A stretch of DNA of 64,000 nt from Argentina anserina (Eukaryota; Streptophyta; Magnoliopsida; Rosales; Rosaceae). Within the stretch, counting starts at the first letter, position 1, and each line of letters begins with the position of its first letter. The position numbers were made by a program, and so were the translations under genes. The notes under the pieces are model-generated. The model saw only the letters and a list, made by a program, of their open reading frames with translations, was not told the origin of the DNA and searched no databases. The DNA lies in assembly GCF_933775445.1 (NCBI RefSeq), contig NC_065873.1, positions 26,102,001 through 26,166,000 of the forward strand, in the 5' to 3' direction. Positions 9,075 through 22,078 of the stretch are shown here, piece by piece.

Positions 9075-11831
9075 TCATTACATAATTATTTCATTTGTAA
9101 CAAAAGTTTGAAGTTTTTGATCTATTTAGTAGGTATATTCCTTCCAATATTGTAAGATTGAGATATTTGATATGAAGACATAGATATACTTTGAAAAAAT
9201 GATGAGGCTGACTATGTATATGGTTGAAAGAGCGTTCTAAGACGTCTATAATAAACTCTGCAAAAGATCATATTAGCATAAGATAATTCAGTCCGGGAAA
9301 TTAAAGGGAACTCAACATTCATCATGTTATAAGGGGGGTTTTAAGATTGGTTATTTAATTACTAAAATGAAACTTAAACAACTATTTACATGATTGACTT
9401 TCCTTAGCTAACTCTCACACAAAACACTCCTAACACATAACAATCACATGCTTGGACTCAGAAACACGTTAAGCATTGTTAATTACATGTTTTTGTTCTG
9501 ATCTAATTAGAGCCTCAATAGTCATCTAATCGTTATAGACTTTTTATATGTTTAGAACTAACTCAGTGTTGAATCCTAAATTTATGCTAATTCGTTTAAA
9601 GACACTCAGTGTAGAAATTAAACAAAAAAACATATAAGCACAAAAGTCTTTATCGGAGACATGTTAACACAACGGCGTCACTCACCATGAGATACATGCA
9701 AATTTCCATATTATATATACTTCTAAATACCAACACAAACTGAATCTACTCAGTGCATGATTCGATTCATATTGATAAAGCTAATGAAACGATACTCAAA
9801 TAACAATCATGGTCAGGTTGCATTCAAGCACCAAATTCGTTTGCACAAATTTAGAAATTAACTAAAAACATATAAAGAACTATGAAGAACACATAAACTG
9901 AAATCCAAACAATGAAATCATCACATGATTAGGCAGCAAATTGCCTTTAATAATCAAATAAGATCTGAAAATTTATTAACAACATACAATACCAAACTCT
10001 AAACATAAACACGAATTCACATACTTCATAGATAAAGGATTGTGAAACTACAAAATCAGATGATGTCATAATGAAGGGTTGTGAGAATCATATTTTGGAG
10101 TGGTTTTTGGATGACTCGGCTGCAAAGAGGACTGCTCGTTTGGATTGTGGAGTGTCACACGGCTATGGCTCAATGTTCAAGTCATGAGAGTGGTGGTAAA
10201 GAGATGGTAATGGAGGGTGGAACGGCTGCTAATTTGGTAGGTGAATATGGAGATAATTTGGCAGAGTTTCGACTTGTGTTTGCAAAGGAGAAGTGATCCC
10301 TTTATGTGGTGAATGTCGTGCTATATATAGAGGAACGAGGAAGAGATAGCTGCTCGGTTTTGGACTGGATCCTCCTTGAATGCACGGCTGAGATCTTTCT
10401 TGATTGATTAGATTACTCGGCCCTCCTTTATTCTCTTGTTGCTCAGCCTTTATCTCTTTCTTTTCCTCTCATATGCATGGCTTATCTCCTTATCTCTTGG
10501 GATAATCACTTGAATGGATAGCACGTCATCTCTCCTGATTTATCTCAAGAGTTTCACATGGCATGGCCTCTCCTTCTCTCCCTTACATCCAGTCGTGCAC
10601 ACTATTATCTCATCATTTATCTCTTCACAAAAATATATAATCTTCTCATTTATTTTCTGAATAGGCAGCATGGCATTTGACTATTTCTTTCTCTCTTTCT
10701 TGCCATGTGAAGCTCTCTTCATTGTGCACGACATCTCCTTGATTCTCTCTATGCCTTGATATGCCTTATCTTCAGCTGATCCTTTGATGCACGGCTTGGT
10801 TGCTGCTAGGACTCTTTTATTTTCTCGTGAATTATATCTTCAAATCTGAAAATAAGAAAAGAAAAGAATAAGTAAAAGATAATTCATTTAGTAAACTTGT
10901 CCTAATCTAGACAATTGTTGTCTTAAAAAGACACACATGTAATAGATGAGCTCACCTAGATTAGGAAAATTTATATTTTACAACATGATACTTACTAGAA
11001 TAAGTAAGTTACTAGAACATGAAAGTTCAATTATGACAGTTTTAGAATAAGAGTTTCAGTCCAAGTAGGATTTTCCCAAATGGTACGTTTCTTAGTATAA
11101 AAATGATTCCTAATGTAAGTATGATTCTCAATATATCACGAATGTTACAGAAACGTCGAAAGATAAAGACTCTTAATCCAACTAGATTTCTTAGTTCAAC
11201 AAGGATTTCTACTCAAAATATGACTCTATACCATTTATGCGTTTTCAACCTGTTTAAGCACAAAATGCAACTATTGCCACCAAAGACTCCTACTTTGACT
11301 CAATGAATCAATATTACAACAATAAGGGCTAAGTAAAGTACAATTGGAGGTAAAAACATGTTAAGAACGTCACACAAATTGCTCATATCAATGGTAGTTT
11401 CCGCCATTTTTCCGAGTTATAGTTGAGGACTTGAAAAAATGTTTTGAATAATACAAGACAAGTCATGGATTCCACGAACATGTTTACACTTTGTGTTTTT
11501 TATCATAAGGTACATATCTTGTTATTAGATTACTTTTTCATATATATAGGTATATATTGTCATCTTTTAAACAAATCTCTATTTTAGTTTACTAATAAAT
11601 CACACAACTATGCGAGGTATCTAAACTAATTTACATTTTGACAAAATATTGAGAAAAACCTAAAGGATTAGAGTTACCTTCTGAATAGATATCTTACATG
11701 TATAGTAGAAATACGTAACTTACATATATAGTAAAAATATATAGCTTACTAATTTAATATAGTTTAATACAACATACCTACATAGATAACCAACGTCATT
11801 TACGAAGTTGAAACAAGTTATTTTCAAAAAT

Positions 11832-11990
11832 AACTTACTTATATAGTATGACTAATTAAATAATATACATATATGGCATAATTAAATCATTTACCTATAT
11901 AGTAGGTTTAATTAAATAATATACTTATATGGAAAAATTAAATAACTTACCTATATATTATGTTTAATTAAATAATATACCTATATGATA
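11832..11990. repeat. AT-rich tandem repeat, about 56 bp x 3
   Basis: Three imperfect copies of a unit built around ttacctatatagta, aattaaataatatac and tatatgg follow one another. Copy starts are near 11832, 11891 and 11948. Similar single motifs (cttacatatatagtaaa) begin upstream near 11690, so the array may be longer and more decayed. Confidence 0.7.
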
Positions 11991-12324
11991 TAAATATTTT
12001 TAAAATACAAAAGAATACATAATACCAGCTCATTTAACTTTAGTTTTCAAATCTAGATTGCATTACTTTGGCACAATTAATAGTTACATTAAGGTTACGA
12101 ATTACAAATTTGTGATTCATATTTATTTGAATGTAATAAGCTTTGGTTATGTAATAGATTTAAGTTAATTATTAGTAAATTAGGTAGGTTACAAATTTGA
12201 CTTTAGTGGCAAGTTTTGTAATTTTGAGAAAATACATGATTTAATATTAATCCTACATGGCAACAATTGGGTGTAAATAGAATTGCCCCGTTTTCTTTTG
12301 GAAATGTATAGCCATGGTAAATAT

Positions 12325-12791
12325 TAATGTTCTAAAAAACGGTCGTCTAGGCGGCGCCTAGGCGCTAGGCGCTAGGCAACGGTCACCGTTGCATTTTTTA
12401 AATTTATTCGGTTATCCGTGGCGGTGGGGTGATTAGGCGGCCGCCTAGGCGGGCTTAAACGGTCCTAAGCGGCCTACCTAAGCGGTTTGACTTTTAATTT
12501 TTTTTTAATCTCATTTTTTTTGGATTTGGGGGTTAGGCCATTTGTGATTGTAAACAATATTTACTTTTTGTTATAAATTTCTAATATTATAGTATGAACT
12601 TTGGATGAGTTTAGACTATTTTAATTTTAAAACATTCATATTGAACATTTTTTTACTTATTATATATTTAAATTATATAAGTAGTATAAAATACATGTAT
12701 AAAAATAAAAAAATATTTAATGATTCGAAACCGCCTAGGGGCTAGGCGGTGACTGTCCGCCCGGCTACCGCCTAATATTTTTTCGAACCTT
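12325..12791. mobile_element. Small TIR element, Mutator-like candidate
   Basis: The 467-bp element is flanked by ggtaaatat (12316-12324) and ggtaaatac (12792-12800), a 9-bp direct repeat with one mismatch, the length typical of Mutator-like elements. The ends form short imperfect inverted repeats: aatgttctaaaaaa on the left and aaggttcgaaaaaa inward from the right. The interior begins and ends with many GCCTAGGCG-type palindromic words (ggcgcctaggcgctaggcg near 12352). No coding capacity. Confidence 0.65.
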
Positions 12792-13157
12792 GGTAAATAC
12801 AAAGGTGATCATGTTTGACACATTTCTTCTAAGAAGCTTAAACAAGGTTCCTCATAGTTAAGGTTCATAAGCCAAACTTGACTGCAACTTGATCGCGAGA
12901 CATTCGTTCGAGCTTGAACTAGAGTTGACCAAATCGAATCAACCATAAAGAAGATTCTTTTAGTTTTAATTCTCAAATATTATATGTTACCTATTACAAA
13001 CAGCTCAAAACATAATACTTTTATTTAATTAATCTAATTTATACGAGCTATTAATACAACTAACACATAATTAACTTGATGAGTTTTTTTATGCGCTTCA
13101 TAACCTTTATTACACAGTTAGATTAACTTTTACACAACAAATCATAATTGTGTTGAG

Positions 13158-13917
13158 CTTCTTTTTTTTATATAGAGAAAACAAAAAGATATTACAATTA
13201 CACCAATAGGAACACTCAGTAGAAGAACAAAATTTCAGACGCTCGTTCAAAAAAAAAACTAGTCACAAAACTATTGCAAGAAGCAATAGACATGATTCAA
13301 GAAAGCCAAATCGTAAACCAATAAAAAACCAATTATAGAAGTAGTTGATATCATATTTGCCGCCAATCTGAAGATAAGAACTACTCCAATAGTATCACAT
13401 ACTAATACCTATGGCTTATTTGCAGAGACAACCTCCCAATTACATTGACAAAAAAAACCGACAAGTAAATAATCTCTGGAAGTGACATGCACCATAACCA
13501 TGTGCACTCAACGACTCGACTAAACCCACGCCCAAGGAGCAGGGACCAAAACCAAAAGCTGAAAACCTAATTAAAGAACAAAACAAACGGGGTTCTTGAT
13601 CGACAACTAGTTCCTGATTGAACCGCTCCGTCAGCGCACCAGATTTCGCAGCAACCGCTCCAACCACATCACCAGATGCCACAATCATTCAACCACCATC
13701 ATCCATCACCCGGCCGGCCTCTCCCACTAGACTCTCGTTCGACGATGTCGTCCAAAGACACGTTGTCGGACGAGAAAAAAACTCTCAAAGCAAAAAAACC
13801 ATCGAAAGGCCGGTTTTTAAGGAGCAAACCTAGTCAAAACCAAAAATAAGTTGTTCCTACAAAAGTTAGATTTAACGTATAGAAAGACATAAACGTGGTA
13901 TGTCTTTCATACTATGT
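13158..13917 (-). mobile_element. Non-LTR retroposon (LINE-type or SINE-like), minus strand
   Basis: Perfect 16-bp direct repeats tcataattgtgttgag at 13142-13157 and 13918-13933 bracket a 760-bp insert. Read on the minus strand, the insert ends in TATAAAAAAAAGAAG directly against the target duplication, as expected for target-primed reverse transcription. The 3' end also carries gtaatatctttttgttttct, a tail style seen in plant LINEs. An 82-aa minus-strand frame (13440-13688) inside it has no recognisable domain. I judge it a truncated or non-autonomous copy. Confidence 0.82.
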
Positions 13918-13933
13918 TCATAATTGTGTTGAG

Positions 13934-14490
13934 TCGATGCCCCTTCGACCTTTTGTATAGATGCACCTTTCGATCAGACGTGAGAGCATGTGCAAGCCAT
14001 TCAGACCATGACCAGAAACTCCATGTGGCAAGCTTTTAGGCCACCGTCGAACTTAAACATGCCGGAATGCCGAAGCTTCAAGTTAACAAAAGAAAAAAAG
14101 AAAAAAATTCCCAGAGATTACAGGCCCTGGGTTCGAAGCCGGTCTTTATGGAATTGTGAACCTTCCCCGCACGCGTTTAAAGCGACCCTTCGTACGTGCT
14201 CGCTCACTGCTCCCTCCCTCGGACAGACCGGGTCTGTTTTACAATGGTGTACCGTCAATTAGGCGAACGTGTCAACCCCAAACCCCAAGACCCTTGTCCA
14301 CGTGTTGCCCATCACACCCTCCTTATATTTTCTCCTTCATCTCTATCTCCGCTCCCATTTAAGCCTCAAATGAACCTGAACCCCCCAATAGCCTTTTTCA
14401 GCCTTCACTCTCACTATCACACCCTAAACAGAATCCCCCCGCTTTCTGATATCCGAATACGAATTTTGTTATTCAGCGAAAATTTCGGTT
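13934..14490 (+). promoter_or_regulatory. Upstream region of the ARM-repeat gene
   Basis: The 560 bp before the ATG at 14491 include a cacgtgtt G-box-like site near 14299 and a ccttatattttctcc TATA-like site near 14321. Then comes a C/T-rich leader (14330-14445) typical of plant 5' UTRs. The minus-strand retroposon ends just upstream at 13933. Confidence 0.45.
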
Positions 14491-15931
14491 ATGGCAGCTG
14501 AAAATCCAACGAATTTCAGTTACATGGGGCTGAATTTCAGTGACCTCAGTATCGGCGACAGCTCCTCTGCTTTCAGTGATTGCAACAGTGACAGATCCGG
14601 CGAGTTCCAAACGGCGTCGTCTCAGAGCCGCCGCTTTCTGATTGCCTGCGCTTCCGATAACTCCGACGATCAGATACGTCAGCTCGTCGGCGTCCTCGAG
14701 TCCGATTCGATTGACGAGCAGAAGCAAGCGGCGATGGAGATCAGGCTCCTCGCCAAGAACACGTCGGAAAACCGCATCAAAATCGCCAAGTCCGGCGCGA
14801 TTAGGCCGTTGATTTCGCTCTTGTCGTCCTCCGATCTCCAGCTGCAAGAGTACGGTGTCACGGCGATACTGAACCTCTCGCTCTGCGATGAGAACAAGGA
14901 GCTCATAGCGTCCTCCGGCGCGATCAAGCCTCTGGTCCGAGCGCTCAAGACGGGGAATCCGACGGCGAAGGAGAACGCCGCGTGCGCTCTGCTGCGTTTG
15001 TCTCAGATAGAGGAGAATAAAGTCGCAATCGGACGGTCGGGAGCTCTGCCGCTGCTGGTGAATCTTCTAGAGAACGGCGGAATTCGCGGCAAGAAGGACG
15101 CGTCGACGGCGCTGTACTCGCTCTGTTCTGTTAAAGAGAACAAAATCAGAGCCGTCCAGGCTGGTATCATGAAGCCGTTGGTGGAATTGATGGCGGATTT
15201 CGAGTCAAACATGGTGGACAAGTCAGCGTACGTGATGAGCGTGCTGGTTTCGGTGCCGGAGGCTCGGACGGCGCTGGTGGAGGAAGGCGGGATTCCGGTG
15301 CTGGTGGAGATCGTGGAGGTTGGGTCGCAGAGGCAGAAGGAGATATCGGTGGCGATACTGCTTCAGCTTTGCGAGAATAACGCGGTCCACCGTAACATGG
15401 TGGCCCGCGAAGGAGCGATACCTCCCCTGGTGGCTTTGTCTCAGTCCGGCACCAATCGCGCCAAGCAAAAGGTTAGAGGATTTTCCGGCAACTTTTTTTT
15501 TCGGTCGAACTGGTCAGCTAGTCGAGGACCCGGCATGCTGGGTGACGTGGCATTGGCTTTTTTGCAAATATTCCCGAAATTAATGGGTTTTCTGGTTGGC
15601 TGTTAAGCCACGTCACAATCACGGCCTATGTTAGTTATGTAGAACTGCATTCTTTATACAGTTGGGGCGAAAATACTAGAATGGAAAAGCGAATCCCAGT
15701 TACTATAATGGCGTTATGCACGTAGATCAGGGCTAGAAATGTCATTTAGTCGGACATTATTGGTTTTATTTTTTATAACTGAGTTATGTTTTTTGTATTG
15801 GAATTATGTTGATGGTATCTCATGGGGAGTGGTTATGTTTGTCGTTTTGTGTGTGTTTATGGGAACAGGCGGAGACATTGACAGAGCTTCTACGGCAACC
15901 GAGATCCGGCAAAGTCGCTGCACGAGCCTGA
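14491..15931 (+). CDS. ARM-repeat protein (U-box PUB4-like without the U-box)
   Basis: Exon 1 is 14491-15471 (327 codons) and exon 2 is 15869-15931, giving 347 aa. The donor is AAG|gttaga and the acceptor gggaacag|GCG. Exon 2 encodes AETLTELLRQPRSGKVAARA and a stop, the ending expected for the group of Arabidopsis At3g01400. After a serine-rich N-terminus (1-50) the protein is six to seven armadillo repeats, visible as repeated GAI(K/R)PLV..L and N/C-AA.AL..LS blocks, e.g. ENAACALLRLSQIEENK. There is no U-box, so it is probably a binding adaptor rather than an E3 ligase. If the 397-bp intron is retained, translation runs 44 residues into it and stops at 15606. Partner unknown. Confidence 0.9.
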
Positions 15932-18900
15932 AGATGATTGTGCTAGTGTAAATTCCCATTTCGCCCCTCATGGCCCCTATTGCCGTGCCCATAGCCCCAT
16001 ACCATCTGTAGGATTTGTACTCACACACAAAAAGGAAAATACGAGAAGAAGAAACAACCGAAAACTTGTAAATATCTTTGTGGCGGGAGCATGTTGTATG
16101 ATATGTGATGAAGCATTGGAAGTGAGCTTAAGAGTTTGGTTTTCCCTTTTGGCTATTATCGTTTGTTTAAGAGTGATGTGTCCCTTAGCCTAACCACTAA
16201 GGCTTTTGCAGTGGTTTACTTAGTGTGTTGTTTATCTTTGTAAGTCTTCGAGTAAAGTGTGCTGATATTTGCTGATTCGAAATGAGGAGCTAGGAGACCA
16301 TAGAAGATAATGGAAAGTCTGCTAATGGGGTAGTCAGTAGTGGCTCTCATTCTTCGTTTAAAACGAATTAGAAGAAGAAAGGTGAGTGTTACCTACCAAC
16401 AAACAAAGAAAGAAGAAAAAGATTAGAATCAAGTGGATGAAAAAGCGGTATGGGGGAGACTCTGGAAGGTGGCCGGTGCGTGTTTTTGGTTTGGAAAAAT
16501 AAAAAATCAGTGTTGTTATTCAAAGTCCACGAGCTTCGCGTACATGAAATGTTATGATTTTTTTTCTCTTTTTGAATGTAATTACCGCCACGTGTAATAT
16601 TTGCAGATACTCTGGCGGTTGGTCGTTTAGTCCCATCGATTATGGCCTTGGGGGTCCCATTCTTCTTGACGGCCTATCTATCATCTTCGAGCAACGGGTT
16701 TGGGTTGGCCACTATAATCGTCACACGTATACTCATTTATGAGTTTATTGTTTCTTCTTCCCCTCCTGTTGTTCTGTATTCCGGGTGTGAGGGATTTAAT
16801 TAAGGCGAGAATGGGGCCTGAGGTTCCTGAATTTGAAATGTGTGACCAATATGCAGCCGGCGATCTTAATCACATCTAGTTCAGCACTAATCATGCTGGA
16901 ATAACTGGACACCGTGAAGGAGTAATGATAATCTATACGATAATAGGGACGGTGAAAATGTGTTTCACCCTTGCGACTCATGTTTCAGGGAGATTAACAT
17001 TGTAATTCACGTATAATATAACCATATGTTTTTGGTTGTAGTACTATTTTCACAAAAACTAACACAACTTTGCCATCCGGACATTCTTGTATGCACGGCT
17101 GAGTAAGTACGTCATCAAATCTTAACTCAACTAATCTTCCCTTGTAAATCTTCTTCCACTTCCCTTGTAAAGGGTTTTGTTTGTAATTTTTGTTTTATTG
17201 TATAGGAAAAACCACTTGTAGCGAGAATGATGCATACAACATTCTTCCTTACGGAGGTGGTCAAGGTAGAGACCGTAATGAGCAAACATGGCGTCTGAAT
17301 AAACCCATAATCTCATCTAAGTTATTAGGTTCCCACATGAATTTAGAGTACCTGATGCATCCAAATGAGAGGCTAAGTTGGTACTCCACACCAGATGCCG
17401 CTAAATCAGTCAACCTAAAGCTTAAGGTATGAAAAGACGATGCAAATCAATTGTGTGTGCGTGTGTGATATGTGCCCAACTTGGAACCAAGAAACTTGAG
17501 AGATTGTACTAATTAGAGATTAATTACGGGTCCATTCCACCTATCGACAGTATCGAGCTATAAATACCATTAAGCTTTTGTAGATAACCCAAGCCTAAAC
17601 CAATGGGAGGATATGGTCCATTAATATTATTTAGATATGCAATATATTATTTAGTTACACTCTTTCGAATTGGTCAATTTATTAGGCGAAGCTCCTTTCT
17701 CATTAGCTCAAAAATTCCAAACCCTGTGAAAATGACTGGTTGGATAATTTTGACATGACTATGAGAATGTCATTATCGAAGAATGTTGAAGTTTTGTATT
17801 ATATTCATCTGTTCTGAATTATTTAAACAACAATCTTGAGTATGAGCAATTCAACTTCTCCAAGTTTCACAATAAGCATTGTATTTATAAGAATAGAACG
17901 TATGCATTTTGCCTTTGATCAAACGTCTAGACTTTGGGGTTCCACATTAAGATCACTAAAACTAGTGATAAATGGCTTTCCACATCACTCTTGCCTGAAT
18001 GATCCCCTATAATTCAATTCTGTTAACAAGTATATTTAATGAGAAGTATGTAACGTTGGCATTGCATGAAATTGGGTGCGATGTCGTTTTGGTGGCCCAT
18101 TGTTCGCATAAGGAGCCTGAAGGTGTTTCGTCACAATCGCGTTTATGACTAAGAAGATGACCAAGTCTGCTACAAGTCATGCGGCATTGCGGCGGCGATG
18201 ACCGTCTACCACCCACGTAATATCAAAGGTCAGAAGGGCTTCATCCGCCAATAGCTGTAGTATGTCCTAAGCAACTTCGTCTTTTACTTCTCGAGTATTT
18301 TGACCTTGTCACGGTAAAATATATGTGTGAATGTGACAATACCTAACTAGCACCCGATTTTTGACCCCGGGGAACTTAACGTCAGCTTCATATACATGGA
18401 TAAGATGAATGCAGAAGTGCAGAACTAGCGAGGATTCCCAAGTATCGATCGTGACATACGGGATTACTATAGCACTTGGATACAGATTGGAAATGTATGA
18501 CAAGTTACTGACTACTGAATGAGTGGAACTATTCAAGTTTATTGAGAATTTCCAACTACTACTATAAACATATATGTCCGAAATTATTTAGTTAGTAATT
18601 GTGGCCTTAATTTAATATGATAGTTATTGGTCCATATATTCTCTCATATACTAGAAAAGCTCTATGGTTCACAACTCAACACCTCTTAAACCAAGTTTTC
18701 GAACAATATCGTATCATTCGGTTGTTATTTTCATTTCATATATGTATATTTTTTGTGAAATTTTTTTCAGATAGATTATATTTATAATTATTTGGGGTTT
18801 CATAATTGTTATTCAAAATACGAACGGCTAAATTTAAACAACTTTAGCTTGAAAATGCCATCGGAGATGTAACAAATTCCGATCCACTCCCTGAGTCAAC

Positions 18901-19996
18901 GATCAGTTTATTTGGGCATACTTCTCGTTGGGTTACCAGTGTATCCCACCTTCCCACTGGGCAAGTTTATTTGGGCTTTCTTCTTGTTTTTTGAAATAGT
19001 TGTGATTTCTTATTGGGAAAAAACCGAAAAATTATTCAAGGTTGGGCTCAGTCTAAGCGAAAATTATTCAGTATGCCATTTTGTTACTCCTAGCCCCCCT
19101 GTTTTCGGCTCCTGACATCCAGATTTCGACTTCCTGAAGTTGATCTAAGAAATGAAGTTTTACAAGAGTTAGTTAACTGGTGGTTTAGACATAATGATCA
19201 TATGTATCATCTATTACTCATTTGAATGGATATGTCACTCAAACGTTGTGGTAAGATAATCGAAATGAAATTTATCTGATGTTAGGTATGTGCCGTATGT
19301 TTATTTGCATGTGATATCTACAAATATACTTTCATTTAACAATTGAAATGTAGGCATAATCGATACACAAAACATGGAGTCAAGGACATTAGTTAGGTAT
19401 GCCATACATCTTTACAGAGGTGAAATATTAGAAGAAATTAAAATGATATATTTTATTACTTTTGTATACAATATTTCTCGCAGACTGGTTTAGTAAGCTA
19501 AATGATTGGTGATATATCTATGGTCATATATTTTACATGTACAGGAGAGTTCATTATTTTTCAATACATTGATATATTAATCTTGAGTCATTGTTTGAGA
19601 GTAATGCAAACTTGCAAAGTAAGTCGGTTATAGACTAACAAGATACCAAAACCCAAACGAGAAAAAGAAACTGAGCAAAAACCAAAGAGAATAATAAGGC
19701 GCAAGGAATTGAACCCAAAAAAAAAAGGCGCAAGAAAATAAAATAAAAACAAAAAAGAGTGAGGCCAAATTGACAAAAGGGGCATATCACCACGTGACAA
19801 TCACATGGGAGATTCTTATCCTTACGCAGATTATATAATCCAAAGTGGAGGAAAGCCCAAAAGGACTACCCTCCACAGGTTATCATACACGTGTCGTCTA
19901 TCTTTAGCCTTATTCAATTTTCTCCTCCGGGGCCCACCTTGAAGTTGGGCCAAGTCGTCGGGCACACATTCGGAGCCCGGGTCATTATGATCGATA
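15932..19996. other. Long intergenic region, no gene supported
   Basis: About 4 kb between the ARM gene and the 3' end of D14. The first 250 bp are the ARM gene's 3' UTR. Several open frames of 60-80 codons occur (for example 17190-17432 and 18007-18216), but they lack splice-consistent neighbours, family motifs or coding-like composition. A run around 19660-19760 is A-rich. Near 19788 and 19889 there are cacgtg words. I cannot exclude short non-coding RNA genes. Confidence 0.5.
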
Positions 19997-20877
19997 CTAT
20001 GATGAAAGACACTGCCGGAGCCTCCGGGCCAACAGACCTGGCGCGCTCAAATGCGGCAAGTGGCCCTCCGTCTCCAGCATAACGATGGTATTCCGGCCAC
20101 CGAGATGCTCCTTCAGGTAGGTCGCCACCGAGGCAGGGACAGAATGGTCTCTTGTCGTCTGGATTATGTAACACGGCACCCGGACAAAACCCAAGAACTC
20201 CCTCAGGTCGCTGTTGAAGACGGCCCGGGAAACGAATAGCGAAATATCAGGGCGCATGTTGAACAGGGTCCGGCTGAATTCTCGGACGGCGGCTGGCACA
20301 TCAGCTCCAACGGCTAGTGGTGCGAAGCCGTTGACCCAGGCCGAGTAATTCGCCTCCATCGCCGAGAACAGTTTCTCAATCTCCTCCAGTTCGAACCCTC
20401 CGTGGTAGTCTCTGTCGTTCAGAAACCTAACTCCAAAGAAAACAAAATCAGCTGAAAAAATAATCGGATGATGAATTTGAGTGATTCTTGAATTGTTTAC
20501 CTTGGAGAAGCGCCGAGGAGGATGAGCTTGGAGAAGAGCTCGGGGCGGCGAATGGCGGCGAGGATGCCGATCATGGCGGAGACGGAGTGGCCGACGTAGG
20601 AGCACTTTTTGACCCCGACGGCGTCGAGAATGTTGAGCAAGTCGTCGACGAAGGCATCGAGGTTGGTGTAGCGGCTGAAATCGAAGTAGTCGGGGTTGAC
20701 ACTTCCGGCGCAGACGAGGTCGTATAAAACGATGCGGTAGTTAGGTCTGAAGAAAGGGAGAATTCGATTCCAGGCGGACTGGTCAGTGCCGAAGCCATGG
20801 GCCAGGACCAGGTACTGCTCGCCTGACCCGGTTACCCGGACATTCAGAGCTTCCAAGATTTTGGAGTTGCTGGGCAT
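19997..20877 (-). CDS. D14: Strigolactone receptor D14 (alpha/beta hydrolase)
   Basis: Exon 1 (20877-20501) and exon 2 (20426-19997) join within the Arg126 codon and give 268 aa, against 267 for Arabidopsis D14. The alpha/beta-hydrolase core is complete: [10 protein letters not shown] oxyanion region, nucleophile Ser98 in YVGHSVSAM, Asp219 in [10 protein letters not shown], His248 in [10 protein letters not shown]. The four-helix lid (about 130-190) carries [21 protein letters not shown]14 binds and hydrolyses strigolactone, then recruits the F-box protein MAX2/D3 so that D53/SMXL repressors are degraded, which restrains shoot branching. It acts in nucleus and cytosol. DLK2 is the nearest alternative, but the [10 protein letters not shown] and lid sequences are D14-like. 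Confidence 0.9.
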
Positions 20878-22078
20878 GTCTTTGTTTGTTTAAGTTTATT
20901 CTGTATGCAGGATCGAATTATGGATTGGCTAATGGGTTACTGTATGTGGTTGTGGATTGTGAGAAAATTAATGGAGAATAGGTGGGGGAGTGATGAGTAG
21001 GTGTGGGTGTTTAGTTTGGTTTCTGGTGTTTGAAGAGTTAGGCAATTGTATTTATATAGACCAAGGAGTATTAGGGGAAGATGTAGGTTTGACAGACTTG
21101 TTTCTATTATATCCCATACTGCTTTTACTTTACATTTTGTCTCCGAGCTTAAAATCGAGTGTTTTATAGTGACTTTTTAATATTTCAACTCCGTAGTTTC
21201 AGTACTCGAAGCTTCGGAGCAGCGTGAAATGTTTGGAGCTTAGCAATACATCTTTGATCTTTGACGAGCTTTGTCCTTGAATTGAAGCTGTGTGTGATCT
21301 CTTTCATTGTCGTGGCCTAGCCTAAAACCTGTGGCCCATGTCATCTTAGCTGATGGATATGGTGCTCTTTCCTCTCTGGATTATCTTCTCATTAAGAAAT
21401 ATTATAGCAATGCGTTAGATTTTGGGGTTGTTGAAGTGGACAAGCATGTAGGGTTTGTTCATATAAGGGAAACACAGAGCCAGGAGTTAAGGGCGCCCTT
21501 CAATCACTCCTACGTGTTAAGGATACCGAATGAAGATTTTTCATATATTTTTGTGTCAATTTTTCTGGGTGAAACGAGTTTTGGCGTATGTTATTGCAGT
21601 TTCAGTTGGACAAAACTTAATATCTATTGATTCAATTCGACTATTACATGCAGTTTTTTCACAGTGGTCCTGCGAGCAAGTACAAGATATAAATCGAAAA
21701 ACCAAAACAACTTGCAGAGGCAATTCATACGCTTTCATAGGGCTTCATGGCGACATCCCAGATGGTGATGGCGTAGCTAGCTGGTACTTCAAAGGCAGCA
21801 ATTAGTCTTTCTGGCAAATTAATGATTCTTAATGATCAGGATTTAGTTTAATTTGTTTAGTATGAGTGAACCAGACGTACTTCTATAATTGTCTGAAAAG
21901 CATGGTTCATCGATAAGAAGCATGCGACGTGGCGTTGGTGGCACCATTGGTTGATTGGTGCTGGCTACAGACTTCTGGGTGCCCTAGAACTTACGTACGT
22001 GATGATTGATTAGGTTGAGGGTACAAAGTGCTGGGAAAAGCTGACGTACCTGAACCATGATGACGATAATAATGGACT
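20878..22078. promoter_or_regulatory. D14 promoter side and intergenic DNA
   Basis: On the minus strand a TCTATATAAATAC TATA box lies at about 21048-21060, 170 bp before the D14 ATG. The rest, to the TSD of the Harbinger element at 22079, shows no convincing gene; an open frame at 21307-21630 has no recognisable motif. Confidence 0.5.

Larger units (their letters stand above)
7987..12324. other. AT-rich intergenic region with decayed repeats, no gene seen
   Basis: This 4.3 kb stretch has no open frame that looks like a protein family. It contains a TA microsatellite (9041-9072) and an AT-rich tandem repeat (11832-11990). About 9.2-11.4 kb has a texture that suggests an old LTR retroelement: a cgtgctatatatagagg TATA-like site near 10320, and an inverted pair cctaatctag/ctagattagg at about 10899 and 10956. 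No matching LTRs or target duplication could be found by eye. Confidence 0.45.

Noticed and set aside
10081..10296. 71-aa ORF
   Set aside because: In decayed repeat-like DNA; starts without an ATG context that can be supported and has no recognisable motif.
15472..15606. 371-aa version of the ARM protein read through the intron
   Set aside because: The splice to 15869 gives the family-typical C-terminus; the read-through tail is not family-like.
17190..18216. Open frames of 80 and 69 aa between the ARM gene and D14
   Set aside because: No domain, no splice-consistent partners, no promoter or codon signal.
21307..21805. Overlapping ORFs of 107 and 91 aa upstream of the Harbinger element
   Set aside because: Neither has a recognisable motif; the longer starts at a non-ATG codon.
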